A stretch of 64,000 nt of DNA. Source: Sipunculus nudus (taxonomy: Eukaryota > Annelida > Sipuncula > Golfingiida > Sipunculidae). The notes under the pieces were generated by a model. That model searched no databases and was not told the DNA's origin. It was given only the letters and a program-made list of their open reading frames with translations. The translations under genes were made by a program, and so were the position numbers. The stretch spans positions 96,618,723-96,682,722 of the forward strand of contig CM049309.1 in the NCBI GenBank assembly GCA_026874595.1, given 5' to 3'. The stretch's first letter is position 1. The number at the start of each line of letters is the position of its first letter. Positions 25,393-36,475 of this stretch are shown here, piece by piece.

Positions 25393-26820
25393 GGTCAAGG
25401 TCATGCTAAATCAAGTAGTAACACTAGTTACAAAGCAACTAAACAGGAACATGTAACCTGTGGTAGATGTAACAAATTTCATGCTAAAGATGCCAGGTGC
25501 CCTGCCAGATATGCCAGATGTAACAAATGTCACAGAATAGGGCATTATGCAGTGGTTTGTAAGACCAAGTCCGTACAAGAGGTGGTTGTACCTGACGCTG
25601 ACAACAATCCTAAATTCTTGGGCACTGTTTCTGAAGGTGAAGAAAGTACTGTTGACACTGACTGGAGAGTATGACTTAACATTGAAGGAAAATTCCTCAC
25701 CTTTAAGATAGATTCTGGAGCTGATGTGAGTGTGATATCAGAACAGGCTTATCAGAGTCTACGGTGTCCCCCATGTCTAAAGCCACCTCAAACAGTTCTG
25801 AGAAGTGTTGGTGGACAGTTACATTGTCTGGGGTGTTTTGAGACTAAAGTGAATTTAAGAGGGACTGTGTATAGAATGATGATGTATGTTGTAACCGGAG
25901 CAAACAATTTATTAAGCCATAGTGCTGCTGTAGCTATGGAACTGATTCAGTTAAACATACATGACATTGATAAAGAACAGGAAATATTTGGAGACCTCGG
26001 TCATATGCATTGTGAGCCTGTGAAATTTAAAGTGAAGGCTGATGTTCAACCTTACAGTCAGAGCGTCGCTCGTAGAGTTCCTATACCCCTCTTACCAAAG
26101 GTGAAAGATGAATTGGATCGTATGGAAAAAAGTGATGTCATCACTAAGATCACAGAACCTACAGAATGGTGCAGTCCTATAGTTCCAGTAGTGAAAAAGA
26201 ACAAGAAAGATGTCTGTATATGTGTAGATCTACGTAAACTGAACAAAGCTATCATTCGAGAGAGATATATTCTCCCAACTCTGGATGACTTGCTGCCAAA
26301 GCTGGCAGGAGCTAAGATCTTTTCCTCACTTGATGTTTCAAGCGGATTCTGGGCGATTGTGCTACATGCAGACAGCATGAAGTTGACCACATTTATAACT
26401 CCATTCGGGAGGTATGCGTTTAAACGGCTCCCCTTCGGAATTACGTGTGCCCCGGAAATATTTCAGAGAAAAATGACAGAGCAGCTGGACAGTCACGAAG
26501 GAGTTATAGTGTACATGGACGATATTCTCGTGTTTGGCGATTCAATGGAACAACACGACGAAAGACTAAAGCAAGTGCTTAGTTCCATCTTGAGATCTGG
26601 ACTGAAATTGAACAGGTCAAAGTGCCTCCTGAGACAGAAGGGTCTTCAATTTCAGGGCCACTGGATTGGATCAGAAGGTATTCAACCTTCACCTGATAAA
26701 GTGAAGGCCATCATCAACTTGAAAGCACCTACTGATGTGACGGAGCTGAAAAGACTACTGGGAATGATAAACTATCTGGGAGCTATGTGCTCAATTTGGC
26801 AACAGTCGCACAACCAATGA
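25393..26820 (+). pseudogene. Element G2 nucleocapsid, protease and reverse transcriptase
   Basis: In order: two zinc knuckles (CGRCNKFHAKDARC and CNKCHRIGHYAVVC), a protease with KIDSGADVSVIS (about 25708-25743), and RT with CVDLRKLNKAIIRERY, SSLDVSSGFWAIVL, KRLPFGITCAPEIFQ and the intact catalytic box VYMDDILVFG (about 26512-26541). A TGA at 25672 interrupts the frame before the protease, again at a probable former CGA. A frameshift near 26780 ends the frame early in the RT connection. Confidence 0.9.
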
Positions 26821-27302
26821 ATGATCTCTTGCATTCAGACACTATGTGTAGTGTTGGGGCCCATCACAAAAAGAAGCTTTTGCTTATGTAAAGAGAGCAT
26901 TGACAGATGCTCCTTCACTCGCCTTTTACGACGTAAACAAGAAAACGGTAGTTGCATAGATGCATCCAGCTATGGCCTTTGAGGCGTTCTACTCCAAGAG
27001 CACGGGAATGAGCTAAAACCTGTGGCGTTTGCTTTGAGATCTCTCAGTAGCGAGGAGGCCAACTATGCCCAAATTGAAAAAGAGTGTCTTGCTGCAGTTT
27101 GGGCGTGTGAGAAGTTTGCACAGTACCTGTCGGGCCTAGAAACATTTACACTACAAACAGACCACAAACCACTTGTTCCATTGATAAATGGAAAAAGCTT
27201 AGACCAGGTGCCACTACCATGCCAGCGCCTTCTGATCAGGCTAATGAGATTTAATCCGAAGCTGTTCATATTCCAGGAAAGCTACTGTTAATTGCAGACA
27301 CG
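26821..27302 (+). pseudogene. Element G2 RNase H
   Basis: RNase H motifs lie in several frames: a DASSYG-like strand near 26958 broken by stops and shifts, then ALRSLSSEEANYAQIEKECL and TLQTDHKPLVPLI in one frame. The last part (IPGKLLLIADTLSR near 27270-27312) is in another frame. At least three lesions show that this part is inactive. Confidence 0.8.
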
Positions 27303-28706
27303 TTGTCAAGAAGCCCACTGGCAGAAAATACCACTGATCAGGAGTTGGGTGAGGACATCAAAGCTTACATCAGTGCCGTCGACAGTTACCGGCCAATGTC
27401 ACCTGAGAAATTTACAGAAATCCAGAAAGCTACGGCTCAAGATCTGATATTGACTGAGGCAATTTGTTATACCATGTCAGGATGGCCAAGGTACATTCAG
27501 GATGTAGCTGAGCCGTTGGGAGTCTACTTTGGTGTAAAAGACCATTTAAGTGTAGCCAATGGTTTGTTGTTGTTTGACGATAGAATTGTTGTTCCTGGAG
27601 TTATGCAAACTGAAATGCTTGATCGGATACATGATGGGCACCAAGGAATCTCCAAGTGTAGAGAGAGAGCTAAATCTGGTGTCTGGTGGCCTTCTATGAA
27701 CAAGGAAATTCAGGACAAAGTTAACTCGTGCGAGCATTGCCAAACCTATAGGCCAACTCAATGTAAGGAACCTTTGATAACTACACCAATGCCAAACAGG
27801 CCTTGGGAAGCCATCGCCTCAGATTTGTGTGAATACAAAAGAGAAATGTACTGAGTCACCGTTGACTATTTTTCAAGGTACATAGAGATCCCACATCTGC
27901 CAGACTCAACAGCCGGAACTGTCATATTGAAACTGAAGTCCCTATTCGCTAGATGGGGAATTCCGGATCACCTTATATCAGACAATGGACCACAATATGG
28001 TTCAGCTGCATTTGCTGACTTTGCTGCTCAGTATGGGTTTAATCACGACACAACAAGCCCATACAACCCACAAGCCAATGGTGCAGTAGAGCGAGCAGTG
28101 GAAACTGCTAAGAACATTTTAAGACAGGATGACCCATTCCTAGTACTGTTAGTATACAAAGCAGCACTGAACACCGCAACTGGTTACAGCCCAACGAAAC
28201 TCATGATGGGCAGAGAGATAAAAAGTACATTACCAGTACTTCCGAGGAAGTTAGAGCCTAATTGGCCATCTATGTCTAAAATAAAAGAAAAGGACGCAGA
28301 GACAAAAAATGCCTATGAATCTCACTACAACCATAGGCACAGAGTTCCACCTTTGAACCCTATCTGCCCTGGCACCCAGGTACGCATGAAAACTGAAAAT
28401 GAGGATTTCTGGACAAAAACAGGGAAAGTGTTAGGTCAGTATAGAGGTAGCAGTAGGTCATACATGGTTCTCACGGAGCAGGGTCGCACAGTTCGTCATA
28501 ATCGTCGCCACATCTGGCCTGTCGCGGATCAGAATGATACCACAGATGCAAACGCAGGAGGACAACACAACCCTCCTTCAGAGATACCACCCGCAGTGGA
28601 CAGTGGTATGTCAACCGATGATCCGTTCTCAGCGTCTGCTGAATCATCATGTGTTAACCCCTCTGTGACTACACGATCAGGACGCCAAGTGAAACCAGTT
28701 CAATGA
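27303..28706 (+). pseudogene. Element G2 integrase
   Basis: The HHCC zinc domain is visible (HDGHQGISKCRERAKSGVWW, then CEHC), followed by a DDE core: ASDL, then SDNGPQYGS for the second aspartate and NPQANGAVERAVETAK for the glutamate. The C-terminus has GTQVRMKTENEDFW, a GQYRGSSRSYMVLT SH3-like part and ends VTTRSGRQVKPVQ. A TGA at 27852, between the first aspartate and DYFSRY, splits it into two frames. No envelope gene follows. Confidence 0.88.
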
Positions 28707-28971
28707 CTGGATCTGTAATTGTCTTAGTCATAGGTGCTATTAAGGCTTTATGGGCCAGAATAATGCCTTGCCTTAATAGCTGTCTGAGATGGACAGTCTA
28801 CTCCATCTCAGTTTGCAGTTTATTTAGTTTTCTTAGTTTTAATTTAACCCGTTTTATCAGAACCATGAACCTTTGGAACATACCAGTGTTTTACCCGGTG
28901 CACAGTTATAATTTCTTCTGATGACTTTGTCTGGGGATACAATTATGATCACAGCGTGAGAGGGGGTACTG
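28707..28971 (+). other. Element G2 3' untranslated tail
   Basis: Non-coding tail after the integrase stop, ending in GAGAGGGGGTACTG. It contains GACTTTGTCTGGGGATACAA (28924-28943), which recurs at about 52199-52218 at the edge of the R2 copy. The expected 3' LTR does not follow. Confidence 0.6.
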
Positions 28972-29644
28972 TAGAAGTAGGCGAAAGAGTGCTTATCAAA
29001 GCTCTTTACTTTGATGGTAAACATAAACTTGCCAATAAATGGGAGGAAGAGCCTTATATTGTAATGGATCAGCCAAACACAAGGATCCCAGTTTATCCAT
29101 ACCATCAGATGAATTGGAACCCCTTTACGCTCCTGCAAGGGGAGGAGGTAAATTATTGAAATGTGATAGGACAGGCTCTAAGGCTAAAGACGGGAGGGAT
29201 GACAGTGGTGAAGAAAGTGACATCTGGTTGATGGTCACTAATAAAGGTTCTAGTGATAATGTAGATCCCTCTGAAACTGGAATAGAATCTCAAGGTAGTG
29301 AGACTGCTTTGCTTCATGAGCGTTCCTCTGAGCAGCTGGGTAGTGACACAAAAGATGGGGTAGATGATGGTGCAACCGGCAGTGATATTAATACGGCTGC
29401 CAACGGGGCTGATCAAAACCAGATTACTTGGTCTGAAACATCCAGTAATGCAAGCTCAGACGACGACCAAACTTTCCAAAAATTGGTGTTTAAGAAACGA
29501 ACTATGTATAAGGATAGTGTATGTACAACACCTGTTCCTGCTCATTCAAAACTCCCAGCAAAATACAGAGATTACGAATTTCCGACAATGTTTAAAAACA
29601 AGGACTTTGCTATGTCACAGTCTGTGGGAACCAAGCCTCTTTGA
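28972..29644 (+). pseudogene. Element H: integrase C-terminus and acidic tail
   Basis: The sequence resumes with EVGERVLIKALYFDGKHKLA and NKWEEEPYIVMDQPN, the conserved C-terminal fold of Gypsy integrases. A frame change near 29110-29150 leads into an acidic, serine-rich tail (SGEESDIWLMV, SSNASSDDDQTFQKLV) that stops at TGA 29642. The N-terminal zinc domain and DDE core expected between 24527 and here are not present. Confidence 0.75.
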
Positions 29645-29987
29645 AAGAGCGAGTGGAATTTGTTAAAGCACTAGGACAGTTTTCAAAATTGTCAGACAAA
29701 GTGTCTGAGGGATTAATAAAATTTTTATTAGGTTGCTAAGTGAATCAATGTTAAAATGTAAAATGTAAAAGCAATGTAAAAATGTAAAAGCAATGTAAAT
29801 ACAAACAAAATACCACAGCACTTAATTGCAACCAGGGGTTTCTGATAACGGCGGAATATCTGGCAAAGGTCAAACTTCAGATGTTTCTCTTATGTCTGTT
29901 CACAAGGTCATACTGCCACCTTGACTCTAAACCCTTTTTCACAATTCTCTGACGCGAAGGTGTCATTTTTACATCAGGGGGGGAGAA
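29645..29987 (+). other. Element H 3' untranslated region and purine tract
   Basis: Contains a small repeat of AATGTAAAAGC near 29755-29800 and ends with AGGGGGGGAGAA directly before the LTR. This purine tract is the usual primer for plus-strand DNA synthesis. Confidence 0.7.
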
Positions 29988-31029
29988 TGTAACAGGGCTA
30001 ATTCACAGACCCTGTTTTTGTCACATTTAGGAACGCACGGTTGTTCACCGTGTACTTAGGTCGGTGCATGCGTTCCACATGAATGGCCCTTTTCAGTTAG
30101 CCGTGAGCCATATGTAGTGAAGACAATTCAAAGTCGGTCATACAAACGCTTTTGCTTTTCTAGTTGACTCGTGGTCATCTGTTGCCATTCTGTCGTAAAC
30201 CTTGCTCAAATGTGACTGCCTAAAACGTTACAGGAGGCACACTTGAGTATTTCGGTAGGCTAGTACAGTTTAAAATGTTAAAGCTTGTCATTAAACCAGT
30301 AATAATTTAATTTTAAGTTGAAACAGTACAAATGTTAAACAGGCACTGACTTATATTCGTATACCGCATTGCGCTACGCTGCAATATTTTCTTCGCTTAA
30401 TTAGAAGTTATTATACTGTATAAGGTTAACATAATATACCGAGCTTTATAAGCAAGAATGTTGTATGTAATATTATTTACGTTAAAACGGTGTATGTAAT
30501 GTAAGTTACATTGATAGGTATTTCAAGGCACAAATATATTATTGCTACAGCCGTACGTACGTCTCACAATGAGAACCACCAGGCACGTGGCCGTCATGAG
30601 GGTTTTTGCCGTCATGTTCAACACAGTTTAGCCTCTATCCTCTCTTGATAGGGTATGACTTGTTAAATATTGTTCAGGCATATAATCTATGCAATACTGC
30701 GATATAAGGCATATGATCTTGTAAATTGTTGCCGCAATTATAATATCTCAGTTGAATTTCTTATGTCAACGGTATGTTACGCTCATATAATTTTATAAGA
30801 AACTTTAATAGAACCGGTCTGTTGAACAATAAATTTATAACAAGAACGATGTACCTAACACTGTTATTGAACCAGTCTGTTGAACAGTAACAGTGTACTT
30901 AACACTTCCCATTTCATGTATTTCAACAAGGTTTTTCTCTTCTATATGAATAAACTGGTCGTCACACACTCTTGGCCTTGGCAGTCAGATTTTCATGCCC
31001 GGTTTTCCCGTGTGGTGTTCCCCGTTACA
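29988..31029 (+). repeat. Element H 3' LTR
   Basis: A 1,042-bp repeat starting TGTAACAGGG and ending CCCCGTTACA, so the ends form a short inverted repeat. AATAAA lies at 30949-30954, about 75 bp from the end. It follows the purine tract correctly. The 5' partner is missing because the element is truncated, so the boundaries rest on end signals rather than on comparison. Confidence 0.82.
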
Positions 31030-31039
31030 TTTACAAAAT

Positions 31040-34000
31040 GATTCTTAATTTGATCCAGTTTAATCCTGTAAATTCTGGATTAAACCAGATAAAACAGTTT
31101 AGGTTCATTATATGGCGCTGAACTTCAGGGAGCAAAAACAGTAACTGAACTCACATTTTCGTTTTATAAAATGTGGGTTCAATGCCTATCAGGCTTCTCC
31201 TAGTATAAATAATATATCAATATCTTATCATTTGTATAAGTTGTATAGGAAAACAAGCATCCTTCCTGGACCTGTTTTTACATGGTATGTGTAAACGATG
31301 TCATTGACAAAAACAACAAATGTGGGTTCACCATAAACATACATATGGGGCTGAACTTTAGGGGGCAAAAACAGTAACTGAACCCAAATCTTTGTTTAAA
31401 ACAATGTGGCTTCAACACCTTATAGGCTTCTACTATAAGCTAATATAAGTAAATATAACAGTATTTGGAGTGTGTATAGAATCCGGTTTACATGGATGAG
31501 GTTATGGGTGTTTATGGTCGGATGTAATAATTTATAGGAATGATGTTATGGAGAAGCAAGAGGCATGTCGATGTCTTATCATCAGGCATGTCATGGCTTA
31601 TGTTGATTACTACTAATATTAGACGGTCCAGTCAGTTTAGACCCATCTTGGAAATGAAGACCAGATTCTATACTCGGGCCCAGTATTTTATAAGTTAGCA
31701 ATATGCAGGAAAAAAAAATAAGCATCACTCCTTTGACGTACTTTCTTTACATTTTACGCGATGTCTTGAAAAAAATACCAAAACTGCAACAGTTGGTTAA
31801 CTTTGCCAGAATGAGGGTTCCCATGCAGAATTGTAGGATTTCGTAAAAATTAAAATGTGGGTTTACTTGAGTGTCTATTACGCACTGAACCCACATTTTT
31901 CTGCATTAAAATGTGGGTTCACTTGTTCTTTAAGTCCCCTGAAGTTTAGCCACGCATAATGCACCTATACCAATAAAACCCAGTTTTATCCATTGCCCTG
32001 AATTAAATAAGGGAGAACACAGGCTTCAGAGCAAATGTAGGATCACTCACGCACTGTCTCAACCTGGTCATGAGTGTATACAGACGTTATGATGTTAAGG
32101 ATTTATGTAATAGAGGAGAGTTTGCTGCAGTCTGCAGCGCTGACATATAGTAAATAATGATCAAGCACTGCAGCTTCTGGCAGGGAGAGTCTATACTATG
32201 CAAGTTTGCACGGATCCGAGCAACCCCTCAGACATGTATTTGCCTTGTGTAGCTTGAGGACACTTAACAAGCCCCACATATTTTCAATAATACAGATGCT
32301 TAGACTCTGTTGGGACCAAAACTTTTGCTGAATGATCAGTATGTAATAAAGTATGGGCACTTACTCTGAATGAAGTCAGATAGAGCTTTGTCTCCGTCGG
32401 GCCGCTGGAGCCCTCCGGTTGGAACAGCCAATAGGAATGTAGCATCACTGACAACACCGCGATGTATGATGGGAAGGAATTTTATGAAATGAGGGTCTAT
32501 CGTAGTGCACGGCACTGGCATTCCTAGGAAAAGCCCTCCTGAGTTCCTCTTTTGCATAGATTGCCCACCTAATTTACATGGGATTCCTTTTCCGGCGGTT
32601 TCCTGTTGTGCTGGCAACAACTAAACCAAAGGAGTTCAAAGGATAAAAAACATCTACAGGCGCACATAAAGGTGATATATTGATATAATTTGATACATTT
32701 CATACTGCAAGAAATGGAAACTTCACATAAATGCTGAAAAAACTAAAGTTATGCTATTTAATAAAAGACAAAATAACCTTCCAAAAAAATTTGGTTTACA
32801 AACTATGAAACTACAAATACATGTACTTACCTTGGAATAGAATTTAATAATTCAGGGTTCATGGCATGTGCCAGGGATACAATAAACGAAAAGGCTATTA
32901 AAGCCTTTTTCAAACTTGATAAAGTAAGTAAAGGAGCAAACATTCCAGTAAATTTAGGAATGAAATTATTTGAACAACTTATTTAACCTATCCTTAAATA
33001 TGGCACAGAGATCTGGTGTCTACCTAAAAATTTAAAAAGTTTGAATAGAAAATCCTTAGAAGAGATATTTAGTGATAATGCCAGAACAAAATTACCAAGA
33101 GAGATGACATGCTTGAAATATGCAAGAAATCTCTTAGGGGTACATAGAAAAAGCTCAAATACAGCTGTAACTTAGTGTAAGAGGAGAACTGGGAATGTTC
33201 CCCCTATATATTGAATGTATTATTCAATGTACAAAATTTTGGCAAAGATTATCAAAAATAACTCTCTCTTAGGTCAGACTTATAAATGTGAACTAGAAAT
33301 GATGAACGAGAACAAACATTGCTGGATTAAGGGAATAAAAATTGTGTTAGATTAATATGAATAATTTTTTCATACATCCAGAATATTTTAATGCAAATCT
33401 GCTGAGAGAAAAATTACAAGTCGAATAAATTTTAGTGTGGAAAAATAATATGTGGCAGGACAAAGGAAATGGAAGAAAAAATAATCTGAGAACTAACAGG
33501 GAATTTAAAACAGAGTTTAAATTTGAGGGATATTTAGAAATATTCACTATGAAGACAAAAGGGAAAGATTTGAAATCAGTATATGTAACAGAAATGAGTT
33601 TATAGATAAAATGAGAGCCAATTTTGATGAAAGTAATACTGGTATTATAAGATTTGTATACTATGCACAAAAAGAGAAAACATGGGAATAAATATACACA
33701 AAATTAAAATTATTAGTAAATAGAACCAACATGAAATTTAGCCAATACAGAGTTACTGTCACAAAATTTAAAATGTAAATATGTAACATGCTAAACAAAA
33801 GAGTTTAAATGTAGAGGTCAGTTCTTTACTTTTAAATTCCATCCAATAATATACATGTGGGTATGCACATGTATGTATATGCATACATATGCATATATAT
33901 ATGTTTTCACTGAGGATTTAAGTTACATGTTTAATAGATCTTTCACATATTTTAATTATAGCACAATTAGTTTGCACCTAGTATTACATGTATGTATTTG

Positions 34001-34335
34001 TTTACATGTAGAAGTATTTTTCCATTACACCATGAATAATGTAGTCCTTGGCCCCCAGAGGGTGTATTGTGACAATAAACATTTGTATTATTTGTATAAA
34101 GATTATTTTTATATATGAATGCAAGATTGCTTCTCTTTGGCACAACAAGCAGCGGTATTTCATTTTACAGGTCCCTCCTTGTACCACATGGTGAACTCTC
34201 ACCTGCAGACGCAGGGTTGGGTTTTATCCGGATAAAACTTGTTTAATCCAGGACAAGGGATAAAACTGGGTTTTATCCGGTTTAATCCAGTTTTATCCGG
34301 ATTATACAGGATTAAACTGGATTAAACTAAGAATC
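31040..34335. mobile_element. Region bounded by TTTAATCC inverted repeats (possible foldback element)
   Basis: GATTCTTAATTTGATCCAGT and TTAATCCTGTA at 31040-31070 recur inverted at about 34304-34335 with two mismatches over 31 bp. The right end has several more TTTTATCCGG and TTTAATCC copies. Internally, related segments with AATGTGGGTTCA and TAGGCTTCT occur near 31110-31200 and 31318-31430, and a hairpin of GAACCCACATTTT and AAAATGTGGGTTC is at about 31888-31921. A LINE remnant is inside. The element status is inferred; no target duplication was found. Confidence 0.4.
32700..33350 (+). pseudogene. LINE reverse transcriptase remnant (C-terminal part)
   Basis: Broken frames read YLGIEFNNSG, KAIKAFFKLDKVSKGANIP, PILKYGTEIWCLPKNLKSLN and LKYARNLLGVHRKSSNTAV. 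This succession (YLG, cysteine- or phenylalanine-rich linker, PILxYGxEIW, LGV) is typical of the region after the RT domain in non-LTR elements. Stops at about 32983 and elsewhere show decay. The family differs from the LINE at 40899 and cannot be named from this piece. Confidence 0.72.
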
Positions 34336-35597
34336 ACCTTGCATATTTAATTAACAAAAATGATAATCTTGATAAATTAGTTTAGAAGGTTTATTAATAA
34401 AATATTAACAATATATAAGTATTATATCCAATTGGCAATTTCCTCCAGGCTCATGTTTCACTGTTGTCAGCATCCACTATTAGCTTATGCTCAACACACC
34501 AGATTGAGGAGCTGTCTCTTTGTCTTCTATGTTACTATTCTGGCTGGTAGTCAATTTCTCAATAGGATGTATCATCTTTATAGCTTCATCCTCAAATATT
34601 TACTCATAGTCACAGGGCAAGCTTATAGGATGACTTGTAGCCCAGTTGTCAACAACTAATTATAGAGACTCTGTGGAGGAGGATGCCTGAATGACTTTGA
34701 TCCAATGGAAGTATCTCCTCTCAGTCTCAGGCTGTCATGACTGGATGGTTGTCAAATGGTAGCCCACTGTTGCTGCTTGTATAAACATGCCTTTTCAGTG
34801 GTCAATGAATACACTACTACCAGACATTCAGAGAAACCAACTTGGGAGAGATAGCTTTTCAAGTATTTATCCTTTGCTTCTTGAAAGGTCTTCCCCACAA
34901 AATTATTGAAATAGTGACTGATGTCACTGTATATCTTAAGTCATTTATGCAATAAATGACTGGATTATATACATCTCTATCAGATGTAAGAATAGATGCT
35001 TATCTGTGAATATATGATATTCTATAGTACCACTAATTGTGGGGTTTAACTAAACATGTGTTAACTGCAAATGTTTAGCTTTTTTATAGTGTAATGTACA
35101 AAATAGGTGATCATGTTTTAATAAGTCATACTCAAACTGACCTCGCTGAAGAAGAGAAATAATTTAGTTTCAAAATTATTATTAAAATCATGGTATGACT
35201 ATCTTTGAAAGAAACAATGAGTTTTATGTATAAATATATAGTCACATATTAATTCAGTTAACTTGACATAAATGTTCCTTATAAGAACTGTATTTAATTA
35301 CAGTGGAAAGCTAAACTTATTATAAAATGTCGTTAATTGATAAAAGATCGATATCCACTCGCCAAATTATGCATTCTATCCAGATTAACGGTTTTACCTA
35401 TATTTGAGTATGGCTGCAATACCCGTAAAACATTATTTTAAGATATTTCTTGATCATATCATTTCTTTTAAAATAAACTGTAAAACAAAAGATAACATAA
35501 GGCCATACGTTCTTTGGCAAATAAACCTGCGTTCACGTTCAGATACTTCTTCGTTCATCATATTTGTCAATAGATGGCGCTCAAAGGTCATAACCTT
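34336..35597. other. Unassigned AT-rich sequence
   Basis: I see no gene, no tandem repeat and no similarity to other parts of the window here. Short frames (for example 34432-34659 and 35404-35640) have no recognisable motif. Confidence 0.5.
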
Positions 35598-36060
35598 ACC
35601 AGCTAGTTCCGTAATCTTTAAATATGGCACATTTTTCTAGCAGACGGTTCAGGCACCAGTGTGCATATATTATGATCAGCAGGACCCTGGAAGTACGCGT
35701 AAAGGCTCAACGCGGGATTTGCTAATTCAAAGGTTTGTCAAGGTTGTTAAATAACCGACGTTGTATGAAGTGTAAATAAAAGCCATCCCAAAGAGTACCA
35801 TTGGCTTTGAAGTTCCATTGAAGTTTAATTAGCCAGGGCAAAGGCGCAAGGTACACCAAGGCCCGCTAGTTCCTTAATCATTTTATGTGGCATCTTTTGC
35901 CGGTTGACAGTTCGGACACCATTTTACATACATTATGATCAGCACAACCCAACTTTTACTCTAGTGAAGGAGACTTCCAGATATTTTACGAACATGGTGT
36001 GCGGCCATTAGACGATGTGCAGCGGCAAAACGCAGATCTATGGTATACATTATTCAAGTT
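35598..36060. repeat. Imperfect 250-bp direct duplication
   Basis: GCTAGTTCCGTAATC, a CAGACGGTTCAGGCACCA-like stretch and TATTATGATCAGCA near 35608-35680 recur in diverged form near 35856-35945 (GCTAGTTCCTTAATC, GACAGTTCGGACACCA, CATTATGATCAGCA). No coding content was seen. Confidence 0.55.
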
Positions 36061-36475
36061 TCATTGTAAATGTATAAAGTCATATATGTTGTTGAATATT
36101 CAATAAACTATGTTAAAAATAAAATAAAAATTCCCCCGTTCCTCTTATTTTCTTTTTCAGTTATATGTATGTTATTTCCATACTGATATTTACAGTCGTC
36201 AGTGTTACTCTCAAGATGTTCTTGTAATCTAAATGATTTTCTTTTAGATAATACAAGGTTCATTTGATTAAGAAATATAAATTTTGTTTTAACTATCAAT
36301 GGTTATTTTATTTCAAATAAAAATGTATATGTGTATGTGCATGCATATTATGTGTATAGTATACTGACCTATACATACATGTATATGGACCGTGAGTCTG
36401 TAATAAAGCATTATCATCATCATTAGAGTTATATTTACTTTATCATTACAACACATGCAAAAACCATCACCATCA

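Larger units (their letters stand above)
24528..28969 (+). mobile_element. Element G2: second Ty3/Gypsy element nested in H
   Basis: The left end is a short LTR beginning TGTAATAGGAC (24528-24643) with AATAAA near 24599, followed by TGGTGGCAGCGGG as a primer-binding-site-like sequence, then gag at 24721 and a complete but broken pol to 28706. A purine tract GAGAGGGGG at 28958-28966 marks the 3' end, but the 3' LTR is absent: host element H resumes directly. H also lacks its integrase core here, so one deletion probably removed both. Confidence 0.8.
11062..31029 (+). mobile_element. Element H: 5'-truncated Ty3/Gypsy retrotransposon, broken by three insertions
   Basis: Pieces in the same orientation and correct order are: Gag zinc knuckle and protease (11100-11525), protease-RT linker (15276-15722), RT and RNase H (22927-24527), integrase C-terminus and acidic tail (28972-29644), purine tract (29976-29987) and a 1,042-bp 3' LTR. 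The 5' LTR and most of gag are absent; the left junction abuts the exon-2 array. The integrase zinc finger and catalytic core are also missing at the G2 insertion. Frameshifts and stops in every piece show it is dead. Confidence 0.85.

Noticed and set aside
29988..31029. Solo LTR independent of element H
   Set aside because: A proper purine tract and the H integrase tail lie directly upstream in the same orientation, so it is the 3' LTR of H.
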